A stretch of 64,000 nucleotides of DNA from Poa pratensis (GCA_947311845.1 CAMZMU010000063.1:126950914-127014913); one strand, 5' to 3'; positions 35,138-48,653 are shown, counted from the stretch's first letter. The notes: generated from the letters alone by a model not told the origin. Numbers and translations: made by a program.

Positions 35138-36232
35138 ATGAGTACTCCTGAGAACACTAAGTTGTGTGATTTCACTAGCACAAACAACAATGATTTCATA
35201 TGCACACCTATTGCTCCACCTGCTGCTTCAGCAGAGTTTTATGAAATTAAACCTGCACTTTTAAATCTTGTTATGAAAGAGCAATTTTCTGGTGTTAGTA
35301 CTGATGATGCTGCTGTTCACCTTAATAACTTTGTTGAACTTTGTGAAATGCAAAAGCTCAAGGAAGTAGATGGTGATATTATTAAACTGAAACTTTTTCC
35401 TTTCTCCTTGAGAGGACGTGCTAAAGAATGGTTGCTATCTTTGCCTAGAAATAGTATTGATTCATGGACTAAATGCAAAGATGCTTTTATTGGAAAATAT
35501 TATCCTCCTGCTAAGATTATTTCCTTGAGAAGTAGCATAATGAATTTTAAGCAATTTGATAATGAACATGTTGCTCAAGCATGGGAGAGAATGAAATCAT
35601 TGGTTAAAAATTGTCCCACTCACGGACTGACTACTTGGATGATCATCCAAACCTTCTATGCAGGATTAAATTTTTCTTCAAGGAATTTATTGGATTCGGC
35701 CGCTGGAGGTACCTTTATGTCCATCACTTTGGGTGCTGCAACAAAGCTTCTTGATGATATGATGATTAATTATTCTGAGTGGCACACCGAGAGAGCTCCA
35801 ACAGGTAAGAAGGTAAATTCTGTTGAGGAAACCTCATCCTTGAGTGCTAAAATTGATGCTATTATGTCTATGCTTGCAAATGGTCAAACACATGTTGATC
35901 CAAATAATGTTCCTTTAGCTTCTTTGGTTGCTCAAGAAGAGCATGTTGATGTGAACTTCATTAAAAATAATAACTTCAACAACAATGCTTATAGGAATAA
36001 TTTTGGTAATAGCAATTATAGGCCCTATCCTTCTAATAGTGGCAATGGTTATGGAAATTCCTATGGTAGCTCCTACAACAATAATAAGAGTGTACCCTCT
36101 GATCTTGAAGTCATGCTTAAGGATTTTATTAGTACACAAACTGCTTTCAATAAATCTGTTGAGGAGAAATTTGGGAAAATTGATGTTCTTGCTCTAAAGT
36201 TGATAGTCTTGCTCTTGATGTTGACTTGTTAA
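35138..36232 (+). CDS. Gypsy (Athila-like) Gag protein
   Basis: The frame of 364 codons begins MSTPENTKLCDF about 200 bases after the primer-binding site. It holds the Retrotrans_gag domain (ALLNLVMKEQFSGV, then KLKLFPFSLRGRAKEWL and AFIGKYYPP), followed by an Asn/Tyr-rich tail. The frame runs out at LIVLLLMLTC; related coding resumes at 36243 in another frame (MPHDVKESKTLNAIQ), so a frameshift probably truncates the original polyprotein. Expected role is capsid formation. A second, nearly identical gag starts at 41615. Confidence 0.8.
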   Translation: MSTPENTKLCDFTSTNNNDFICTPIAPPAASAEFYEIKPALLNLVMKEQFSGVSTDDAAVHLNNFVELCEMQKLKEVDGDIIKLKLFPFSLRGRAKEWLLSLPRNSIDSWTKCKDAFIGKYYPPAKIISLRSSIMNFKQFDNEHVAQAWERMKSLVKNCPTHGLTTWMIIQTFYAGLNFSSRNLLDSAAGGTFMSITLGAATKLLDDMMINYSEWHTERAPTGKKVNSVEETSSLSAKIDAIMSMLANGQTHVDPNNVPLASLVAQEEHVDVNFIKNNNFNNNAYRNNFGNSNYRPYPSNSGNGYGNSYGSSYNNNKSVPSDLEVMLKDFISTQTAFNKSVEEKFGKIDVLALKLIVLLLMLTC

Positions 36233-36721
36233 AATTAAAGACATGCCTCATGATGTTAAAGAGAGCAAAACTCTCAATGCTATACAAGTTAAAATTGATA
36301 ACAATGTGAGGATGTTAGCCGAATTGCATGCTAGATGGGAAAGAGAGGATGAAATTGCTAGAAAGAATAATATTGCTAGAGTTTATACTATTACTACTTC
36401 TGAAAATGCTTCAAACACAAGTGTTAGCAAACCTCCTACTAATGGCAAGATAATTGGTGTTGGTAATGTTTCCACTTCTATTGCAAAATGTCCTAAATTG
36501 CCTGATAACTCTAAAACTGTCTTGATAAAGATGCTGAAATTTCTAGCAATAAGGAAGAGATAACTCCATTACTTTTGATGATAATGATTTTGATTTTGAT
36601 GGTGTAACTTTCTGAAGTAATTACATTTTGCAAAAGCTTGCTAGAACTCCTAAGGCAAGTGAGATAAACATGGCTTTCACTAAACATATTACTAATGCTC
36701 TCATACAAGTGAGGGAAAAAA

Positions 36722-37219
36722 TTGAAACGTGAAGTATCTATCCCTAGGAAGTTAGAAGATGGTTGGGAGCCTATTATTAAAATGAAATTGAATGACTTTG
36801 ATTGCAATGCTTTGTGTGACCTTGGTGCTAGTATTTCTGTTATGCCTAAAAGATTTTATGATATGCTTGATTTAGCACCTTTGGAAAATTGTTACTTGGA
36901 TGTTCACCTTGCTGATTCTACTATTAAGAAACCTTTGGGAAGAATTGATGATGTTCTTATCATGGTTAACAACAATTATGTTCCCGTTGATTTTATTGTC
37001 TTGGATATTGAATGCAATCCATCATGCCCTATTGTGCTTGGAAGACCTTTTCTTAGAACTGTAGGTGCTATTATTGATATGAAAGAAGGGAATATAAAAT
37101 ATCAATTTCCTCTCAAGAAAGGTATGGAACACTTTCCTAGGAAGAAGATTAAGCCACCTTATGATTCTATTGTTCGAACAAATTACAATGTTGATGCTTC
37201 TTCACTTGGTAATACTTGA
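36722..37219 (+). CDS. Gypsy aspartic protease region (Athila-like)
   Basis: The frame includes VSIPRKLEDGW, the active-site motif CDLGASISVMPKRF and the flap-distal motif PIVLGRPFLRTVGA. These are the retropepsin signatures of Athila-type elements. It closes with a stop after SSLGNT, where reverse transcriptase would begin in an autonomous element. The reading-frame Met at 36722 is not necessarily the true start, because translation would come from the upstream Gag frame. Confidence 0.75.
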   Translation: MKREVSIPRKLEDGWEPIIKMKLNDFDCNALCDLGASISVMPKRFYDMLDLAPLENCYLDVHLADSTIKKPLGRIDDVLIMVNNNYVPVDFIVLDIECNPSCPIVLGRPFLRTVGAIIDMKEGNIKYQFPLKKGMEHFPRKKIKPPYDSIVRTNYNVDASSLGNT

Positions 37220-39836
37220 TGCATGCTTTGTGCCTAGCTAAAAGGCGTTAAAGAAAAGCGCTTATGGGAGGCAACCCATTTTATTTTTCTGCAATTTTTC
37301 TTTATTGAGTCAAGGAGATTGTTTACTTCTGTAGCAACTCCTTTGTATCTTTATTTTCTCGCATTGTTGTGCCAAGAGTAGCCTCTAGTGTTAAGGTTTT
37401 GCTTAATTTTGATTGCTGCGCAGAAACAGATTTTTGCTGTCCACTGTACGAAAATCCTAAAATCACCAGATTGTTGAAAAAATCTGAAATTTTTGTGCGT
37501 GATCTTTATGAATGTCTGAATCTTTCATTAGTTCAAAGTTTTTTGATTGAGCGCTGTAAGTGCCTCGAAAAAATTCATCTTTACTGGCTGTTCTGTTTTG
37601 ACAGATTCTGTCTCTGTTTTTTGCATTGTCTCTTGTGGGCTTTAGGCAAGGTTCTCTAATGGAGGGCTGTAGCTAATGTTTTATTGAGTTCTTGCAATGT
37701 GTCACAACAGAACCAGTGGATTAAAATTTTGAGTACTAACCCCTCTAATGAGATTTACTTTGAGTTTGGTGTGACGGAAGTTTTCAAGGGTCAAGAGAGA
37801 AGGATGATATAGGATCAAGAAGAGTGAAGAGCTTAAGCTTGGGGAGGCTCCCATGGATCTCCCCAGCATATTTCAAGAAGACTCAAGCGTCTAAGCTTGG
37901 GGATGCCCAAGGCATCCCCTTCTTCATCGCAAATTATCAGGTCATCTCTAGTGAAACTATATTTTAATTCTTTCACATCATATGTGCTTTTCTTGGAGCG
38001 TCTGTGTGCTTTTATTTTCAGTATTGTCTTTTATTTTCAATAAAGCTTGACTGGACCCTAGCATTCTTGATTGGGAGAGAGACACGCTCCGCTTTTTCAT
38101 GAGAATACTCCTATTCTTCACTTATATTGTTGAGTATTCATATCTAGCGCTGTTCAGCTTTTAGCTCTTGTTTTCATGTATCTCTTTTCAGAGCTATTAG
38201 CTTTCTTTTGTAGAAAGTACTCTCTTGCTTCACTTATATCTATTTGGAGAGTTGATTAAATAAATTGATTGGTGTTTGGTTGGTTCCGAAAATGTTGCAT
38301 GTGGTAATTGGTATAAGGAAAAACTTGCTTAATCTTGTAGATCACTATATGGATAACTTGATGCTTGTCAATTGTTTTGAGTTAACAAGTAGATCATGAT
38401 TAAATTTGTGCATCACATGAGTTAAGCCTATTAGTGAAGAACTACCGTAAAGCTTGTTGAAAATTTGGTTTGCATCGGTGGTATCTCTAAGGTCTAGATA
38501 TTTTCTAGTAACGGGTTTGGTTAACAAGGAAGACGGTATGAAGTTTATAACGTTTGCAATATGTTTGTCATGTAAAACTTGGTGTACGGGTTGATATTCT
38601 TGTTTGCTTACATAAACCTTGCTAGCCTAAACTCTGTACTGAGAGGGAATGCTTCTCGTGCATCCAAATCCTTGAGCCAAAATCCATGCCATTTGTGTCC
38701 ACCATAACTACCTATATGTGGTATTTCCTTGCCACTCCAAGTAAATTTTTCATGTGCTACCTTTAAATTATTCAAAATGTTATTATTCCCTTTTGTGTCA
38801 ATGTTTACTAGCTCATGAGGAATTAGTGTGGTTATTCTTTATTCTTTGTCAAATGGACTTTACACCTGGACTAGCGGCATATACATCCGCTTATCCTCTA
38901 ATTTTGCAAAAAGAGCTGGCAACGGGGTGCCCAGTCCCAATTAATTACAACTTTAACCATTAATTCTCTTCACACTTTTGCCCTGATTCATCAGTAAGCA
39001 ATGACAAACAGTGAAATATCTGCATGTGTGTAAACCAAAGAGAAAAGGGATGATCTGCCTTGCTGGTAGAAATAACGTCCTTATGGGAGCCGCTCTTAAA
39101 AGTCCGTTTGACAGGTAGAATACTGTTTCACCCGCTACCATTCGTTGACAATTAACAAACACCTCTCAAAAATAGATACTCCTCCATGGTATGTGATTGA
39201 TGGAAGGCACCCGAGGATTCGGTTAGCCATGGCTTGTGTAGCAAGGTTGGGAGGAGTATCAAATATTTTATGCAATCTCTATATGCTTTCAAAAACCTAA
39301 AAGCTCTAGCACATGATTTAATCCCTGCTTCCCTCTGCGAAGGGCCTTTCTTTTACTTTTATGTTGAGTCAGTTTTCCTATTCTTTCTGTCTTCCACAAG
39401 CAAACACTAGTGTCAACTTTGTTACAACATGGGTTATATGCAACGTATTGGACTTGTTATACTACTTTGTGTTGACGATATCCATGAGATAAATATGTTG
39501 AAAGTTGAAGCAAATGCTGAAACTTAATTCTTCCTTTGTGTTGATTGAATACCTTTTTAGAAACTATTGCTTTATGAGTTAACACCTATGCAAAACACTT
39601 TGATGCTTGTCTTGAAAGTACTATTCATGAAAACGTTTAGCTTGTGTGATTCATTGTTTACTCATTATCTATTTGATAGCAAATTATAGACCATTGACTT
39701 GGATCACTTCATTCATTTACATGTGCCTTGCAATATTATATGATCAAGATTATGATAGTAGCATGTCACCTCAAAAATTATTTTGTTTTTATCGTTTACC
39801 TACTCGAGGACGAGCAGGAACTAAGCTTGGGGATGC
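37220..39836 (+). other. non-coding 3' half of the Gypsy body
   Basis: 2.6 kb without long frames. It replaces the pol region and ends in the polypurine tract before LTR 2. Short AGCTTGGGGA motifs recur near 37838, 37898 and 39823. Confidence 0.6.
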
Positions 39837-41406
39837 TGATACGTCTCAAACGTATCTATAATTTTTGATGTTCCATGCTTGTTTTATACCTATTGCTACA
39901 TGTTTTGCATCTACTTTATGTCACTTTTATACATTTTGGGACTAACCTATTAACAAGATGCCGAAGTGCCAGTTCCTGTTTTCTGCTGTTTTTGTATTCC
40001 AGAAAAGCTAGTCTGGAAATATTCTCGGAATTGGACGAAACTACACGGGGGTCCCTATTTTACCAGAAGACACCAGATGGAGCAAAGAAGCAACGGAGAG
40101 GACCACAGGGGCCCACACGCACCTAGGGCGCGGGCCCCCCCTGCCGCGCCCTAGGGTGGTGTGGGCCCCTCGGGGCTCTCCAGCCGCCGCCCTTTCGCCT
40201 ACTTATTCCCCCGAGAAAATAACCCGAGGCCTGAGCCAAAATCCACGAAAAGTTCCAGAGACGCCGCCGCCGTCAACCCTAGCTCGGGAGGGTCCAGAAC
40301 CTCTTCCCGGCACCCTGCCGGAGAGGGGAATCGTCACCGGAGGCTTCTACATCGCCATGCCTGCCTCCGAGTGATGCGTGAGTAGTTCATCCTTGGACTA
40401 CGGGTCCATAGCAGTAGCTAGATGGTTGTCTCTCCTATTTGTGCCATCATGTTTAGATCTTGTGAGCTGCCCTACATGATCAAGATCATATTATTGTAAT
40501 GCTACATGTTGTGTTTGCTGGGATCCGATGAATATTGAATACTATGTCAAGTTGATTATCAATCTATGCCCTATGTTATTTATGATCTTGCATGCTCTCC
40601 GTTGCTAGTAATGCTTTGGCCAAGTAGATGCTTGTAACTCCAAGAGGAGTATTTATGCTAGATAGTGGGTTCATGCCTCCATTTAATCTGGGACAGTGAC
40701 AGAAAGTTCTAAGGTTGTGGATGTGCTGTTGCCACTAGGGGAAACCTAACGATGCTATGTCCACGGGCATATGTGTTTGTTTACATTACGCGCTTTACTT
40801 AATGCAATTATCCGTTGCTTGCAACTTAATACCAACGGGGGACTCGGATGACAACCCGGCGGTGGATTATTAGTCATAGATGCAGTTGGATAACGGTCTA
40901 TGTATTTGTCGTAATGCCCAATTAAATACCATAGTAGTCATCATGCCATGTATTTGCATTGTCATGCGCTCACTATTTGTCAATTGCCCAGCTGTAATTT
41001 GTTCACCCAGCATGTTAGTTATCTTTTATGGAGAGACACCACTAGTGAACTGTGGACCCCGGTCCATTCTTTTACATTGATTAAACCACAAACTGCAAAC
41101 TGTTCCTTTTTCATTCTCTGCAATTTAATACTCATTTTCCACACGAGACGTTTAATCCTTTGTTTTCAGCAAGCCGGTGAGATTGACAACCTCGCTGTTT
41201 CGTTGGGGCAAAGTATTGTGATTGTGTTGTGTGCAGGTCCACGTTGGTGATCGTATTGCGCCGTGCGAGCCGCCAACAACCTTCTGAAGAATTGCTGCTC
41301 CTACTGGTTCGATAAACCTTGGTTTCATACTGAGAGAAAACTTGCTGCTAGACACATCAAACCTTCCTCTTGGGGTCTCCCAACGAGCAGGCACGCCTAG
41401 CAATCA
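39837..41406 (+). repeat. Gypsy LTR 2
   Basis: Copy of 33371-34936 with scattered small differences, for example an extra CTAGCA near the 3' end. It serves both as the 3' LTR of the first body and the 5' LTR of the partial second body. Confidence 0.82.
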
Positions 41407-41614
41407 AGACTTTTTCTGGCGCCGTTGCCGGGGAGTAGAAGTTCTTCTGCAAGGGGAGTTTCACGCTTCCAATCTCTTTACTTTGTTTTTGTCTTGCTTA
41501 GTTTATTTTATTTTATCTTGTTTGCTTTCAATTATCAAAAACACAAAAAAATTAGTTACTTGTTTTTTATTTTATTTTCAAGTTATTTTCTGCCTTGTTT
41601 TTAATTTTGCTAAA

Positions 41615-42579
41615 ATGAGTACTCCTGAGAACACTAAGTTGTGTGATTTCACTAGCACAAACAACAATGATTTCATATGCACACCTATTGCTCCACCTGC
41701 TGCCTCGGCAGAGTTTTATGAAATTAAGCCTGCACTTTTAAATCTTGTTATGAAAGAGCAATTTTCTGGTGTTAGTACTGATGATGCTGCTGTTCACCTT
41801 AATAATTTTGTTGAACTTTGTGATATGCAGAAGCTCAAGGAAGTAGATGGTGATATTATTAAACTGAAACTTTTTCCTTTCTCCTTAAGAGGACGTGCTA
41901 AAGAATGGTTGCTATCTTTGCCTAGAAATAGTATTGATTCATGGACTAAATGCAAAGATGCTTTTATTGGAAAATATTATCCTCCTGCTAAGATTATTTC
42001 CTTGAGAAGTAGCATAATGAATTTTAAGCAATTTGATAATGAACATGTTGCTCAAGCATGGGAGAGAATGAAATCATTGGTTAAAAATTGTCCCACTCAC
42101 GGACTGACTACTTGGATGATTATCCAAACCTTCTATGCAGGATTAAATTTTTCTTCAAGGAATTTATTGGATTCGGCCTCTGGAGGTACCTTTATGTCCA
42201 TCACTTTGGGTGCTGCAACAAAGCTTCTTGATGATATGATGATTAATTATTCTGAGTGGCACACCGAGAGAGCTCCAACAGGTAAGAAGGTAAATTCTGT
42301 CGAGGAAACCTCATCCTTGAGTGCTAAAATTGATGCTATTATGTCTATGCTTGCAAATGGTCAAACACATGTTGATCCAAATAATGTTCCTTTAGCTTCT
42401 TTGGTTCCTCAAGAAGAGCATGTTGATATGAACTTCATTAAAAATAATAACTTCAACAACAATGCTTATAAGAATAATTTTGGTAATAGCAATTATAGGC
42501 CCTATCCTTCTAATAGTGGCAATGGTTATGGAAATTCCTATGGTAGCTCCTACAACAATAATAAGAGTGTACAACAAGA
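41615..42579 (+). pseudogene. second Gypsy gag, truncated by the Copia block
   Basis: This repeats the gag at 35138 nearly exactly, from MSTPENTK to the Asn/Tyr-rich tail. After YNNNKSV it departs from the first copy and runs through about 7 junction bases into Copia LTR sequence, where it meets a stop at 42616. The last dozen residues are therefore chimeric. Confidence 0.8.
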
Positions 42580-42751
42580 GCTTGTCTTGCTTAGCATAAG
42601 TTGTTGGTGCACATAGGTGAGCCTAGTATTTAGGTTGTTGGCTTGTTAATTTAAACACCTAGTTTTATGCCGCAATTATCAAGCCTAAACCGGAAAAGTT
42701 TTAATCGCCTATTCACACCCCCCCCCTCTAGGCGACATCATTGTCCTTTCA
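42580..42751 (+). repeat. truncated Copia LTR (3' end only)
   Basis: Matches 50768-50934. The left edge is joined directly to Gypsy gag sequence. Confidence 0.82.
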
Positions 42752-42805
42752 ATTGGTATCAGAGCCTCGCCTCTCTTTTTGGGCTTTACCGCCTAGAGAG
42801 TAAAG

Positions 42806-45025
42806 ATGTCGTTTAGCGAATTAGTGCACGATCCAACTTTCATATTTGATGGCACAAATTATGATGTTTGGAAAATTCGCATGCTTAACCTTTTTAGGGC
42901 CATGGGTCCAAATTATATTAAGAGGATTTAGATGTGGGTTTTTCTCCTCCAAAGGATTCCCAAGAATTATCTTTAGAGGATGAGGAAAACTCTCATCTCG
43001 ATACTCTAGTTTCTAATGGTCTTATATGTGTTTTGAGCGATGTAGTTCTTGCTTCAATCATGCCTTTTCGGAACGCTCATGAGCTTTGGACCAAGCTTCA
43101 AGATATATACGAAGTGTCCAACATTATTAAGGATGATTGTTCTCCCTCCACCTCCGTCCGTGATGAGTTCACAACTTCTCCACTTCACCAACATGTGATT
43201 TGTCACAAGGTAATGATATGGTGAGTGGTGATAGAAATTGCTTTGTTGATGGTGAATATTCTATTGACTATACTTCATCTCTATCTCATTGCAATGTTCT
43301 ATCTTTGGACTTAAACTCTTCTAGCACTCCAAATGTCATACATGCTAGAGTTGATAGTCCTTGCATATCATGTAATAGTTGCTTAACTAAATCTCATGAT
43401 GATATGCTCTCTATGTCTTGTTGTCATGAAAATAAGCTTCCATATCCTCTAGTACTTGCATGACTAACAATGTAGAGGAATCCCAACATTTGTTGGAACA
43501 AGACATGGACCTCAATGGTGCTTCAAGTATTCTTCATCCTCTTCACCCATTAATCACGTTTGCCTTATGGCTAAGGAGTCAAAGGAGTCTTCTACCTCGA
43601 ATCCAACATCTTGTGATGATGTGGATGAGGATCTCATGGAGAAGATTTGATTGAATCCTTAACCAAGAAGGGTGAGATGGTCTTTGGTGCTCTCCCCAAA
43701 GGTAGCAAAGCTATCCCTCCTCTATGTGAAATCATTGCTTATGTTATTAAGAGTAGGGAAATCATTGAGGATTTGGAAACTCAATTTGATGAGAAATGTC
43801 AAATTGAGAGAGAGATGCTATGAAAAGCATTCCTTAGAGAATGCTCTTGAGGAAGAGCAAGAGCTTCGAGTGTCTCTTGAGGAGAAACTTGAATCTCTTG
43901 ATGAGTCAAATGATCTTATTATTGCTAAAATCATTAAGGAAAGAGATCATGCTATTGCTAAATATAAAGTGCTTAAAAAGGAAAAAGTTGAATTTGGTGT
44001 TGGCAATGCTAGACTAAGTGAGGACATAGAGAGACTTGACAAAGCTCACAAGGCTTTAGAAAGTGAACACTCTCTCCTTATCAAGTCTCATGATCAACTC
44101 CAAACTCAACTATCTAAAATGATGAGCTTGCCAAGTTGTCTTCTTCCATTTCTAATGTTAATGATGCTTGTGCTACTAACTCCACTTCTTGTGAAGCATC
44201 TATTTTGAAGGAGAATGTTGAGCTAAGGGCTCAACTTGAGTTGCTAACTAGCAAGTATGGGAAATTGGAAGAAAGTCATGAAAAGCTCTCTAGCTCTAAT
44301 GAGGATCTTCTAGCATCCCATGCTAGGCTAAAGTTAGCTCATGAGGCTATCACTACAAAGGTAACATCTTGTGAGCCTCATGTGGACAAAGGCACAACTT
44401 CTACTAAAATGCTATATTGCCATGTGCTAGTCCTAGTAATTCATCCACTCACAATGTTGCTAATCTTGTGATGAATTACTTTCCATGCCTTGTTGCTCTA
44501 ACAATGAAGCTTCTACTTCCTCTAGTATTTGTGTTGATACTAACCATGTAGAGGAATTAAATGAGCTCAAGGCCCAAGTCACTTCTTTGAAGAAAGACTT
44601 GGAAAAGCGTCATGTTGGGGATTCTACACTTGACAATATGTTGAGTGTTCAAAGACGCCCCAATGACAAGAGTGGACTTGGATTCAACTCCAATATCAAG
44701 AACAAGTCCAAGTACAACAAGAAAACAAGGGCCAAGAACAAGTTAAAGATTCGGCCAAGATTGTTTGCTTCAAGTGCAAAGTTGAAGGGCACCATGTTAG
44801 ATCTTGCCCTTTGAAGAAGAAGCTCTTAGTGAGAAGCAACAAGGGAAGAAGCCTCAAGTTCCTCAAGTTGAAGAACGGCCTCTTCCCAAGAAGAATCAAG
44901 CTACCCTCCTCAAGTCAAGATTCCAACTAAGAAGAAGGAGGAAGCAATGTTGCTACTATGCCGTGAGAAGGGTCACTTTGCTTCTTCATGCACAATGGTA
45001 CCTTATCCAACCCCATTATAATTGA
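42806..45025 (+). pseudogene. degenerate Copia gag with two zinc knuckles
   Basis: It starts MSFSELVHDPTFIFDG and TNYDVWKIRMLNLF, a UBN2-type Gag start. A run of frames broken by shifts and stops follows, including coiled-coil stretches rich in Glu, Leu and Lys (about 43800-44600). Near 44763 a CCHC knuckle (CFKCKVEGHHVRSC) is legible, and near 44955 a second (CREKGHFASSC). Too many frame breaks remain for function. Related coding fades out after about 45130. Confidence 0.75.
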
Positions 45026-45139
45026 TGATGTTTATTCTCTTCGGAAGGATAAGGTTGGCAATGTGTTTGCCAAATATGTTGGTACTCAAAGTGGTGTCAA
45101 GAAAAGAACCATTTGGGTTGCCAACCTATTGTGACTAAC

Positions 45140-48100
45140 CTCTTAGGACCCAACTTGGTTGGGGACCAACAAGCTAAAACTTGATCAATAGGTGTTGTTG
45201 GAGGGCATTGGAGACTTGGCTACATTATGAAGAATTAAGGGATCTTCATCAATTATATTCTCTCAAGTCAAGTCATTTGGATTATATTTTCTATCTCATA
45301 TCCAATGTTCCTCCTTGCGGTAACTTTTATTTATCATATATACATTGAAAGTTGCTTGCACCCTTGCATGTGTTAGGTTTTGTACCTTGCTAGTGTTGTA
45401 TGTGTTGTGCTCTCTACTTACTTATCTTGAGTAATCAAGATGTGTATGTTGGTTTGCACACCATTTACTTGTGTTGAGCCTTATTGCTTTTATTTGATAT
45501 CTTATCTTGTTGGCTCTCTTTGAGAGATTAATGGACTATCCATTTTGGGGAGTGATATGCTTCGTGCACTTCACAATCCTAAAATGTGTGTACATGAGGA
45601 ATACCACTTAGTGTTGATATATCAATATTATCTACTCTCTATGTGGTATGTCATTCTCATGAGAAATTCAAATTCTATAATGTCCATTAATTATCTCTAG
45701 TTGGTTTTTTTGCCTCTTGTTAAGAAAATTGGATTATCACATTATGGGGGAGTAATAAGCTTTGTGCATATTACAAACCTAGAAAATGTGAACATGTGAG
45801 GTATTGCCACCTAGAATTGATATTTCATTATCTTATTCCTATGTGGCATGTTGCTCAAACAAGTTCCATATTTGCTTAAATGCTTTTTGTATCTCTCTTT
45901 TGGATCTTGTTTGTGATGGATTTTTATGGCTTTCCCAAATATGTTCTCATATATCTTTTGGGAAACCAATTGCTTCAAGCTACTCTTGGAGTTGCTTTGC
46001 ATGATCGCGTGAATTTGAAGCTATCAAGAATATCTATCTATCTAAGCATGGCTTTTAATTCTATCCTTTGCCATATGCTTTTTGTTGTGAAGTTGGTCTT
46101 GTATCATTCTATATACCACCGAGAAATATCTCATATACTCCTTGTCCATGACAAGTGATACTCATAATTGTGTGGAATTTGTAGACCATCTTCACTTTGG
46201 CTCTTGCTTTGAATTGCCTTATTTTATTGCCAAGGATTTGTTTTGATCTAACTCTCTTTTGTCTTCCTTGTATCTTTTGGATCTTGTGTTCTACTCAAAA
46301 TTTGTTTTGTGCTTTCTTGTTAGGAAAAGCAATGATCCATCTTGTGCATTACATTCAAAGTCATACTTCTAGATAATGCACTATTCTTGGGGAAGCTATC
46401 CTACATTGAGTAGAACACTATTCTTTAAATTGGTATGGATTTTATTGCTTTCCTTGAACATGACTAGTGTTTGAATAATATGTATGGAGAGTGATGATCC
46501 CATTTGTGTGCATTTGTATTCAAATGCAAGATCATAAATAATGCACAAATCTTGGGGGAGCAATCCTATATGCTTTTGAACATTAGTTGTCTTCAATTGG
46601 TTTTGATCCCGATGACATGTCTCTTTGGAAGACAAACATTTTTCGTCTTGGTACTTGTGCCATCATGAAAAGTGTAGAGGGTTTGGTTTATTCCTTGATG
46701 GTATTTTCATCAATTGGTATTTACTTTCATTTGGTATCTTTTCAAAGTGGTATCTTCAATCATGTGTTGATTTGGGTCTTTGATATAATTTGGGCAATTT
46801 TTTTCTTGTCACACTTGTGTGTGCTTTGTTGGTTTAATTGGTGTTTTGTCCAAATTGTATCTCGTTTGGTTCTTGAAAGTCTTGTGCATGCATATTTATT
46901 ATATGTATATCTTATGGCATGCTTACTTTCGTTGATCCAATATATAGGATAAACTCCATCAAATCCTAAATGGCTAAGATGTGCATGAAATTCAATTTCA
47001 TATCAATATGCACATATTTATGTGGAGTTTGTCCTATGTATTGTAGTTGCTCTAACTACTTTGGACCCAATGAGTTTGGGTACCATGTTGTACTTGAATT
47101 TGTTTTAGGTACATTGAGATGCATTGGAAGCTTGTCTCATCTACAAGGAAGGTGTTGTCACCATGTGCTTATTGGAGCCAAGCTTGGATGATCGACTCTA
47201 TCTTCTACATCACCAATGCTATCTCGGTAACAAGTATCTACCTCATGCATACTTTTCTAGCTTTCAACCTTGTGTAGGTTGTTTCATGGCATGAATCTCT
47301 TTTGTTGCAATTCATTTGGTTCTTGCAAAACAACTTTATTGCAAATGTGGGCAAGCCGGGATGATTACATATCAAGGGGAATATATAATCATTTTCATGA
47401 TTCACCAATCCCAAATATGTTAATCTAGCACTTTCTACTCTATGTCTCGCATATGCAATATTGATGTTTTCAAAATCATTTGCCTTTTGCGATACTTGTT
47501 ATCTTTCTCGGAGCATCCTTTTATCACTTTATCCCTTGTGGATATTTTTGATGCTATGATGAGTATGTGTTGGAAGTTCATCTATATCCTTTAAGATAAA
47601 ATTGAGCTTTGTGCTATGCTTTTAAGCAAAGATCTTATTGGTGTATTTATGACTTCCTCTTGGATATCATGTTCTACTTTGTACCTATTTTGTGTGTGCA
47701 TGTTTCTTTGTGGACTTATATCTTGATGATTGGTGTCTACTTAGAAACTTATACACATGAGAATAGTTACATCTTTAATTGGTATTCCAATTCTTTAGTG
47801 ACCACCTCTTATTCCTTTTGATTCTTTGGTGGTGCCTAGCCTTGCTTTTCATTTGATACCCTTTTGCATCTTAATAAGCTTGTGGACCTATTTGCTTTAT
47901 TCTCCTTGGTTTGTGTGTATGGGAAAGACATGATATGCACTATGTGCCTCATATATTGAAAGACTATGTTGATGCTTACGCTCATCCTTGTATTAGTCTC
48001 CTAAAATGTCTTTCTTTATCACACCCATCTCTTTTGGTTGAGCAAGTCCTTATTGTTGCCTCTTGCTATTGTTGCTCAACTTTTTTGCTTGTTGCAAGTT

Positions 48101-48653
48101 GTATTGCTTCTTTTATCTTTTATGCTCTCTTGCATGTGTTTGTGTTCAAAATTTCTAGGAGGGAGTGAGGATTCCATGTTGTGCACACCATATTGAAATG
48201 CAAATCATACATTGTGCACGTACCTTGGGGAGTTCCCTCTTGATTTTTGAGAACATTTTTTTGGATCCTTTGATTGGTTACTTCTTTTGTCGAAGTATCT
48301 TTCAATTGATTTTCTTTTGCAATCTTTGGATCCTCAATATAGTTTGATCTCCTTCCCAACTATTCGTCATTGGATATGTGCATTTGATTTCACTCATATT
48401 ATGAGAAATGCACACATTATGGGGGAGCTCTTACTATATTGGCCTTCTAGATTTTTCCTCCCATTTCGGCAATCGATGCCAATGGGGGAGAAGTTTAGAG
48501 GGTTTAAGGGAATTTGGTTTTATGCTTTAGTTTCGTTCTTAAGCATTTGCCTTTCTGCTCTTGCATCCTTGCTCTTTGTTGTGCATGGTTGCTTAATTCA
48601 TTATATAAACCCTCGTAAAAGGGATTGTCATCAATTACCAAAATGGGGGAGAT
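45140..48653 (+). other. non-coding Copia body with diverged internal repeats
   Basis: About 3.5 kb without pol. Units of roughly 195 bp recur in diverged form (for example 45531-45660 and 45728-45855), each with a TTTTGGGGAGTGATA or TATGGGGGAGTAATA core. Similar purine-rich cores recur near 46390, 46555, 48228 and 48420. Confidence 0.55.

Larger units (their letters stand above)
33371..42579 (+). mobile_element. Athila-like Gypsy block: LTR, body, LTR, partial second body
   Basis: Two LTRs of about 1.57 kb (33371-34936 and 39837-41406) start TGATACGTCTCAAACG and end ATCA. Each is followed by the primer-binding region CTGGCGCCGTTGCCGGGG. The first body carries gag and protease only, then 2.6 kb non-coding, and ends with a purine-rich AAGCTTGGGGATGC before the second LTR. 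That LTR is followed by the start of another identical body, broken in gag at about 42579 by the Copia block. The two LTRs differ by only scattered bases, so the block is fairly young. No reverse transcriptase or integrase frame is present. Confidence 0.85.
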
